Shown here: positions 62,064 through 64,000 of the stretch, one piece after another
How positions within the stretch are numbered: the first letter of the stretch is position 1
Layout of the letters: the number at the start of each line of letters is the position of its first letter
Source of the DNA: CBFDBF01 sp050293315
GTDB taxonomy: Bacteria > Pseudomonadota > Gammaproteobacteria > Chromatiales > Chromatiaceae
Reading direction: 5' to 3'
DNA length: 64,000 bases
NCBI GenBank assembly: GCA_050293315.1
Contig: JBNKMS010000012.1
Location: 248,001-312,000, forward strand
Notes under the pieces: generated by a model
Databases searched by the model: none
What the model saw: only the letters and a program-made list of their open reading frames with translations
What the model was told of the DNA's origin: nothing
Made by a program: the position numbers and the translations under genes

Positions 62064-64000
62064 ATGATAAGTCATCGCCTGATTCCGGTCTTATTATTGA
62101 AGAATGGTTTAATTGTTCGTAGCCAATTATTCAAAACACACCAAATTATTGGCAATCCAGTAAATACAGTGCGTCGTTTCTCTAATTGGAACGTCGACGA
62201 ACTGGTGCTCCTGGATATTAGTGACGAAGATTATCATGATTTGCGCCGTGATGATCTGCAGGTTCAGTATAAGGGAACTTCTACACTTGATGTTTTACGT
62301 CAGATATCAGATGTGTGTTTCATGCCACTGGCATTTGGCGGGCGTATTTGTAGTGTTGATGATATGCGTGAACGGTTAGCTGTTGGAGCCGATAAATGTG
62401 TGATTAATACCTGTGCGGTGCAGACGCCTAAGATAATTGAAGAAGGTGCTCAGCTTTTTGGGTCACAGTGTATAGTGGTTAGCATAGATGTATGTCGTAA
62501 CAACAATGGTCAACTTGAGGTATATACACATGGAGGCTCAAAAGCAACAGGCTTGGATCCTGTTGGATGGGCTAAGAGAGTAGAAGAGTTAGGTGCAGGC
62601 GAGATCTTTTTGAACTCTATTGATCGCGATGGCCTTGGATGTGGATATGATATAGATTTGATCAAACGAGTATGTGATGCTGTTGCTATTCCAGTTATTG
62701 CATGTGGGGGTGTAGGGGCATATGATCATTTCCCGACAGCAATTACTGAAGGCGGTGCTAGCGCCGCAGCCGCAGCGAATATCTTTCATTTCTTCGAGTT
62801 GTCATATCCATATGCTAAAAAAGCATGCCTTGATGCTGATGTTCCTATGCGCCCCATCGAGCTTGATAGTAAATGGTTTCCACGTGAGCCGGTCTACGAT
62901 TTAGTAGAACGAAATGCGATAGTAGACGAACGTCTAGAGCGTGCTAAAAATGGCTTAGGCCCTAAGTCTGTAATCAAATCTAAGCATTCAGTGCGCTGGT
63001 GTAAACGTTGTTTGTATCCATCCGTGAATGCTGCACCCATGGAGTTTGATGCAGAAGGTATTTGCATGGGGTGTCGCCAAGCAGAAAATAAGATGGATAT
63101 TTCCTCTGAAGAATGGGCGCGGCGACAAGCATTATTAGTCGATATTCTAGAGCAGAATCGCTGTCCACATGGCAGTCGTCCAGACTGTATTATTGCGGTC
63201 AGTGGAGGGAAAGATAGCCATTTTCAGACGCATTATATTAAGAATGTACTCGGCTTTAATCCACTGTTAGTTACCTATTATGGCAACAACTTCTCACCGG
63301 CTGGACAGCGCAATCTCCTGCGCATGAAAGAGACTTTCGGTGTTGACCATATAATCTACCAGCCAAGCGTACAGCTTTTAAAAAAGCTGAATCGCCTCGG
63401 CTTTATTATTATGGGTGATATGAATTGGCATAATCATATTGGCATATGTACTGTTCCTATGAGATTGGCGGTACAGCTCAGGATCCCAGTTGTTATTTGG
63501 GGTGAGCACGGTTACGGTGATTTGTCCGGTCAGTTTTCTATGAACGATCTGGTCGAATGGACATACCGCACTCGCCTTGAGCATTACTGCAGAGGTTATG
63601 AGTGGAATTATATGGTCGGCCTGGAGGAGATAACCGCGCAGGATATGTCAGCCTTCCAATACCCAACCGATAAAGAAATGTTTGATGTTGGGTTGCGTGG
63701 GATACATCTTAGTAATTATGTCTATTGGGAAGCAAATGAACACGGTAAGATGGTGCTTGAACAGTATGATTTTGAAGGGGCTGAAGAACCCTTTGACCGT
63801 ACATATCGCACGATGTCGAATTTGGATGATATACACGAGAATGGGGTTCATGACTACATGAAGTATATCAAGCTTGGCTATGGGCGTTGCACTGATCATG
63901 CTACTAAGGACGTTCGCGCAGGCCTAATGACACGCAAACAAGCGATAGAGTTAGTGCGTAAGCATGATCCAGTTAAACCCAGAGATTTGTCACGTTGGCT
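62064..64000 (+). CDS. HisF-like barrel fused to N-acetyl sugar amidotransferase (WbpG/PseA type), runs off right edge
   Basis: One frame is open from ATG 62064 to the window end: 645 codons, no stop. Residues 1-256 are a HisF-like barrel. Asp142 in VSIDVCR matches Thermotoga HisF Asp130 and SIDRDG is kept, but the position of catalytic Asp11 is Leu11 (PVLLLKNG). A linker (about 257-309) leads to an amidotransferase with zinc-type CxxC pairs (Cys313/316, Cys334/337) and the ATP-pyrophosphatase loop SGGKDS (380-385). That domain resembles WbpG/PseA, which turns an N-acetyl into an acetamidino group. About 40 residues should lie beyond the edge. Confidence 0.9.
   Translation, partial: MISHRLIPVLLLKNGLIVRSQLFKTHQIIGNPVNTVRRFSNWNVDELVLLDISDEDYHDLRRDDLQVQYKGTSTLDVLRQISDVCFMPLAFGGRICSVDDMRERLAVGADKCVINTCAVQTPKIIEEGAQLFGSQCIVVSIDVCRNNNGQLEVYTHGGSKATGLDPVGWAKRVEELGAGEIFLNSIDRDGLGCGYDIDLIKRVCDAVAIPVIACGGVGAYDHFPTAITEGGASAAAAANIFHFFELSYPYAKKACLDADVPMRPIELDSKWFPREPVYDLVERNAIVDERLERAKNGLGPKSVIKSKHSVRWCKRCLYPSVNAAPMEFDAEGICMGCRQAENKMDISSEEWARRQALLVDILEQNRCPHGSRPDCIIAVSGGKDSHFQTHYIKNVLGFNPLLVTYYGNNFSPAGQRNLLRMKETFGVDHIIYQPSVQLLKKLNRLGFIIMGDMNWHNHIGICTVPMRLAVQLRIPVVIWGEHGYGDLSGQFSMNDLVEWTYRTRLEHYCRGYEWNYMVGLEEITAQDMSAFQYPTDKEMFDVGLRGIHLSNYVYWEANEHGKMVLEQYDFEGAEEPFDRTYRTMSNLDDIHENGVHDYMKYIKLGYGRCTDHATKDVRAGLMTRKQAIELVRKHDPVKPRDLSRW

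Noticed and set aside
1..64000. CRISPR array, tRNA, rRNA, prophage or intact insertion sequence
   Set aside because: No regularly spaced repeat, cloverleaf, integrase, transposase or capsid-type gene was seen on either strand.

Overview
The window reads as chromosome of a gammaproteobacterium. The evidence is gene order: rhlB divergent from trxA-rho, a sigma32-type promoter in front of groES-groEL, nudE beside a yrfG-like gene, and glnE-ilvE-waaF-waaC-waaG-waaP followed by sugar kinases and a carbamoyltransferase, an order I recall from the Pseudomonas LPS core locus. Codon use and the proteins (NifX-like, SLAC1 and TauE/SafE proteins, cysC inside the core operon) would fit a Chromatiales or sulfur-oxidiser type lineage, but genus cannot be fixed from the sequence. 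I see no tRNA, rRNA, CRISPR array, integrase or intact insertion sequence.

Layout. 1-4.3 kb (minus): a cut-off alpha/beta hydrolase, a small helical protein, a lipoprotein and two secreted unknowns, separated by a hairpin-rich gap. 4.4-7.3 kb (minus): a YnbABC-like phospholipid operon (CDP-alcohol transferase, CdsA, acyltransferase) led by a small Cys/His-rich protein. 7.7-13.4 kb (plus): PAS histidine kinase, FixJ/LuxR regulator, SLAC1 channel, NifX-like protein, an unknown, TauE/SafE protein and an AAA+ regulator whose GAFTGA loop is altered. 13.4-27.4 kb: housekeeping genes (GGDEF cyclase, msbA, cysQ, nudE, yrfG, rhlB, trxA, rho, murU-like, a GCS2/aspartoacylase pair, groESL). 27.4-31.2 kb: a carbamoyltransferase, SxtJ, DUF5989 module with a divergent SGNH hydrolase. 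31.2-41.9 kb: glnE, ilvE and the LPS core operon, closed by a terminator. 42.1-53.4 kb: carbamoyltransferase, then a long legionaminate/sialate-type nonulosonic acid operon. 53.4-55.5 kb (minus): a GT-C-like membrane protein and rfaH. 55.6-64 kb: an operon with its own sigma70-like promoter and a near-perfect ops element, carrying an EPS-type MarR regulator, an ABC flippase, pseC, a PIG-L deacetylase, pseB, hisH and a fused hisF-amidotransferase gene that runs off the right end.

How it fits together. The right half is an envelope glycan island. Heptosyltransferases and kinases build and phosphorylate the inner core, carbamoyltransferases decorate it, and one operon makes a CMP-activated nonulosonic acid. 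The RfaH/ops operon makes and exports a second, probably amidino-modified, pseudaminate-like sugar. The most unusual element is the HisH plus HisF-amidotransferase pair: the HisF barrel has Leu where the catalytic Asp11 should be, so it probably serves only as an ammonia channel, here joined covalently to the ammonia-using enzyme.
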